From Prochloraceae cyanobacterium (GTDB lineage Bacteria > Cyanobacteriota > Cyanobacteriia > Cyanobacteriales > JASJDA01): 33,987 nucleotides of DNA. Numbering within the stretch: the first letter of the stretch is position 1; each line of letters opens with the position of its first letter. A program made the position numbers and the translations under genes. Positions 31,233 to 33,987 of the stretch are shown one piece after another. The notes below the pieces were generated by a model. That model was not told the origin of the DNA. It made no database searches and worked only from the letters and a program-made list of their open reading frames with translations. The stretch spans positions 1 to 33,987 of the forward strand of contig JASJDA010000098.1 in NCBI GenBank assembly GCA_030065755.1. The letters run 5' to 3'.

Positions 31233-33560
31233 TCACTTTTCTACAGATAAATTATTTGTGACAGTGCAAACTATGCGAAAACCGCAGCGATCGAGGTTAC
31301 ATTCAGGAGAAAAAAGCAATCTCGAAGCAGAGCGACAGTTATCGGGACTGTTATTCCAGGAACCGCCTCGCAATAAGGGGAGATGGGGGAAATCCTTATC
31401 GTTGGCGAGCCAAATACTGCCATCGCTGGGGGCTGAATTATAGTTATCGTGCCAGCTATCGGAACACCATTCCCATACATTACCGTGCATGTCGTACAAA
31501 CCGAAAGCATTGGGAGGAAAACTACCCACTTTGGTAGTTTGACCTCTGGCTTCTCCTTCTGCTTCGGCAGCATAAGTATAATTACCGTCGTAATTAGCTA
31601 AATTGCTATTTATTGTTTTTCCAAAATGAAAGGGGGTTTTAGTTCCCGCGCGACAAGCATATTCCCATTCAGCTTCGCTAGGGAGTCGATATTCCAACCC
31701 TGTTTTTTTTGAAAGTCGAGCGCAAAACTCGTTGGCATCTTCCCAGGTGATGGAGTCTATGGGGCGATCGTCTCCTTTAAATTTAGCTAGATTGATGGGA
31801 ATGTCCCGCGATATTTTGGGTAAAGCAGCGATTACTTGCCAAATCTTTTGAGTAATGACAAATTTGCTCATAAAAAAAGGTTTGACTGTAACTTCGTGTT
31901 CGGGTCTCTCCCAGTTGTATCCTTCAGTTACGGGAGACCCCATGGTAAATGTGCCTCCAGGAATCGCTACCATCTCAATAACAGCGCCATTACCCAAATT
32001 TTCGCTAAAAAAGTTGTTATTAAGCCGATCGCGTTTAATTTCCACTCCTTCAACGTTAACGGTTATTAGTTCAAATTCAAAGTTCTCGATCGTCCGATCT
32101 GGGAAGTCTGGAAGTGCTTTTATTATTTTTTCCAATTCAGATTCAGCTGCATCTACGTCCAGAATCAACCCAGCACGATAAAAATCTCCCATCGCACCAA
32201 TATAATCTTCTAGAGACATTTTCGTCACGGCTCGACTTAAAAATGCCAATTGCCAATCGGGAGAAAGGGAGAGCGCTCGATCGAAGTTTTCAACTGCTTG
32301 TTCTAGATTTGCTTTAGTTTTTCCTAATGTATAAAGTATTAAACCGCGACTGTAATATGCTCTAGTTAATTCAGGATTAATTTTTAAAGCCATATCTAAA
32401 CAACTAATTGCACTTTCTTGCTCTCGGGCAGCAAAACGAGCAATTCCTTGGGATAAATAAGACTCAGCTTTTTTCTTAGCATCGAGTGAGGAGCCGTATA
32501 AAGCCATTCCCTGACAAACTGCTAATTCTGGTTCGGAATCTAGCAATATTGGTAGCTGCAATTGTTTGGCTATAATTTCTCGAACCCATGGTATTTGGCA
32601 ACTTCCTCCTACCAACAAAACTCCCTTTATTTTTTGAGAACTGTTGAGAGTATCTTGGATTAATTTTTGACAGCTAGAAATAGTTTTTCTGATATATGGT
32701 TCTATAATCTGATTAAATTTGGAGCGACTTAAATGGTAAAAGTCAGAAAAAGAACCTGGGATTAATTCTTCTATTTCTGTCCTTTCTTTGAGTTGTTTTT
32801 TTATTTCTTCACACCAATCAATTAAAATTAAACGAGCGCGGGAGGCTTGGATGTCTTTATTTTGGAAGTCGAGTAATTCTGCTAATACTTCCCTAGAAGA
32901 TTGTTGTAAGTCTTGATATATTAAGCGATCGAATTCTATTCCAGCACAATTTTCCAATTCGATCGACTGACCTAAGATTTTATATCCTCCCTCTTGTTTC
33001 TCAATTAAATTAGCTTTAAAAGAGCTGCCACCGAGGTCGTATACTAATAATATTTCGCTTGGTTCGAGTTGGTTGCGACTTTCCCAGTATATTGCTGCTG
33101 CTACGGATTCTTCTTTTAATGCTACTTCTGTAAAACCCGCATCAAGAGCTGCTTTTTCGATTAATTTTCTTTCCGTATCTCCACAGGTTGCAGGTACTGC
33201 GATCGCCGCTGAAGAAATCGAATCGTCATTATTGATTTTAGTCAGGAAATTGTCGGCTTCTTCTTTGAGTTTTGTGAATAAATAAGTAATTAATTCTTCA
33301 GTGAGGTATTTTTTATCCCCTAACTGATAAGACCCATTTTGCTTCAACTTCTGTTTGAACCGACGACAGTAGCGATTGGGGTCTTTTTTTCCCTCTCGAT
33401 CGGCTTGGAGTGCGACAAAAATTGTTTCTTTTTCTCCTGCATAGACGCTGGAGGGAAACAAATAACTATTTTTTTTAGAGTCTGCGATCGATTCGAGGTT
33501 GTTATTTACGACCAGTGCAGCACTGGAATTACAAGTACCAAAATCTATACCTAACCACAT
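31233..33560 (-). CDS. Hsp70-type ATPase / TPR / FGE-sulfatase-domain fusion protein
   Basis: A 775-residue fusion. Residues 1-360 are an Hsp70/DnaK-like nucleotide-binding domain: IDFGTCNSS (phosphate 1), VYDLGGSSFKA (phosphate 2, about 173-183) and GVLLVGGSCQIPWVRE (adenosine motif, about 313-328). There is no substrate-binding beta-sandwich. Residues about 363-475 form three TPR-like repeats (AYYSRGLILYTLGKTK, AVENFDRALSLSPDW). From about 525 an FGE-sulfatase domain runs to the end (VAIPGGTFTMGSPV, PSEAEWEYACRAGT, LYDMHGNVWEWC, RGGSWNNSPDNCRSASR). It lacks the first cysteine of the active-site pair. I chose ATG at 33560 because MWLGIDFGT is the Hsp70 start; the 36 codons before it lie in transposon-derived sequence. 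No signal peptide. Cytosolic; partner unknown. Confidence 0.9.
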   Translation of the reverse strand: MWLGIDFGTCNSSAALVVNNNLESIADSKKNSYLFPSSVYAGEKETIFVALQADREGKKDPNRYCRRFKQKLKQNGSYQLGDKKYLTEELITYLFTKLKEEADNFLTKINNDDSISSAAIAVPATCGDTERKLIEKAALDAGFTEVALKEESVAAAIYWESRNQLEPSEILLVYDLGGSSFKANLIEKQEGGYKILGQSIELENCAGIEFDRLIYQDLQQSSREVLAELLDFQNKDIQASRARLILIDWCEEIKKQLKERTEIEELIPGSFSDFYHLSRSKFNQIIEPYIRKTISSCQKLIQDTLNSSQKIKGVLLVGGSCQIPWVREIIAKQLQLPILLDSEPELAVCQGMALYGSSLDAKKKAESYLSQGIARFAAREQESAISCLDMALKINPELTRAYYSRGLILYTLGKTKANLEQAVENFDRALSLSPDWQLAFLSRAVTKMSLEDYIGAMGDFYRAGLILDVDAAESELEKIIKALPDFPDRTIENFEFELITVNVEGVEIKRDRLNNNFFSENLGNGAVIEMVAIPGGTFTMGSPVTEGYNWERPEHEVTVKPFFMSKFVITQKIWQVIAALPKISRDIPINLAKFKGDDRPIDSITWEDANEFCARLSKKTGLEYRLPSEAEWEYACRAGTKTPFHFGKTINSNLANYDGNYTYAAEAEGEARGQTTKVGSFPPNAFGLYDMHGNVWEWCSDSWHDNYNSAPSDGSIWLANDKDFPHLPLLRGGSWNNSPDNCRSASRLLFSPECNLDRCGFRIVCTVTNNLSVEK

Positions 33561-33622
33561 ATAGCAGACAAAGTGAGGAATGCAAGGGTACAGGGGGACA
33601 TAGGTTGCAGACAGTTCAGCTA

Positions 33623-33790
33623 TTGACGCTCCCCGTCCTAGAAGTACGGGGATTCTTGGGCTGAACACTACCCGTTCGAGTCGCCTCTACTGTTGGTTTT
33701 ACACGTTCATAGCTAAGCTTTTTAGCTTACTCCTCAAGCGTAGATTCCCGTGCGCCCCACGGTATTTTTGTAGTTCGACCTTTAAATTAG
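33623..33790 (-). pseudogene. Decayed tnpB 3' end with transposon right end
   Basis: The minus strand reads NYKNTVGRTGIYA, then a stop where the family has C (GIYACG). After a frame change it reads KLSYERVKPTVEATRTGS followed by VQPKNPRTSRTGS, the usual TnpB tail. The terminal hairpin CCCCGT/ACGGGG (33631-33636 with 33646-33651) and TTGAC (33623-33627) match the right end at 7786. Only the last 50-60 codons remain. Upstream (33791-33987) I see no further TnpB sequence and no other gene. Confidence 0.7.
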
Positions 33791-33987
33791 AAAAAGTTTA
33801 CTACTTACTCAGCTTCCTATAAGATTTTACCTTTCCACGGATTCGCTGAGACTTCTGGATTGAACCCCATATCTTAAGTTGTCGATGTGCATGATATCGA
33901 TTAGATATCTAGGTTTTTATACAGGTTGATTACCTTTCCTGTTATATTTTAGAAGTATAAAACATTAACCATTATTATTAAAGTGTT

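Noticed and set aside
31192-31443. 83-codon plus-strand frame opposite the FGE domain
   Set aside because: It is antisense to conserved coding sequence and has no features of its own.
33561-33668. N-terminal extension of the Hsp70 fusion
   Set aside because: The 36 codons are transposon right-end sequence, and MWLGIDFGT fits the family start exactly.

Overview
The window is most likely cyanobacterial chromosome. Supporting signs are the many GCGATCGC (HIP1-type) octamers, the rne-rnhB gene pair, the short tandem heptad repeats, the zinc-ribbon Ser/Thr kinases with fused sensor domains, and genes typical of the phylum (EgtD, DUF697 GTPase, several MscS channels, a Q-salvage protein). I infer the phylum, not the genus.

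Layout. 1-2165: tail of a DUF697 GTPase, then ergothioneine methyltransferase egtD and its terminator. 2193-5053: a Tat-type FGE-sulfatase-domain protein, whose 5' flank is an apparently intact IscB element with a candidate omega-RNA. 5192-6326: tandem repeats, lipA and tRNA-Pro(CGG). 6498-7392: a compact pair of a membrane protein and a nucleoside 2-deoxyribosyltransferase-like protein, the best candidate here for an undescribed two-gene system. 7414-9212: a TPR gene cut by an orphan TnpB element. 9459-14723: an MscS / winged-helix / MscS cluster converging on a DUF389 membrane protein. 15192-16785: queuosine-salvage-type and ACP-phosphodiesterase-type genes. 16799-19300 (minus strand): folK, a NUDIX gene and a photolyase. 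19436-25814: two paralogous transmembrane kinases that share the kinase half but carry different extracytoplasmic halves (a periplasmic-binding-protein fold and a parallel beta-helix). They are separated by a second TnpB element whose end supplies the stop codon of the first kinase. 25855-30119: cysteine desulfurase, then rne and rnhB. 30130-33560: a lipase-like hydrolase and an Hsp70-ATPase/TPR/FGE-sulfatase fusion. 33623-33790: a decayed tnpB tail.

Themes. (1) Signalling or scaffold proteins built by domain shuffling: two kinases, and two FGE-type domains at opposite ends of the window that remain similar in DNA. (2) A dense set of RNA-guided transposon nucleases without a tnpA: one IscB, two complete TnpB and one TnpB relic, each next to or inside a host gene boundary. 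(3) Housekeeping blocks (lipoate, folate, DNA repair, Fe-S sulfur supply, RNA decay, membrane tension) between them. Starts were corrected from the longest ORF for the Hsp70 fusion (33560), the cysteine desulfurase (25855), the Q-salvage gene (15192) and the lipase (30882). Nothing was run; all assignments come from motifs read by eye.
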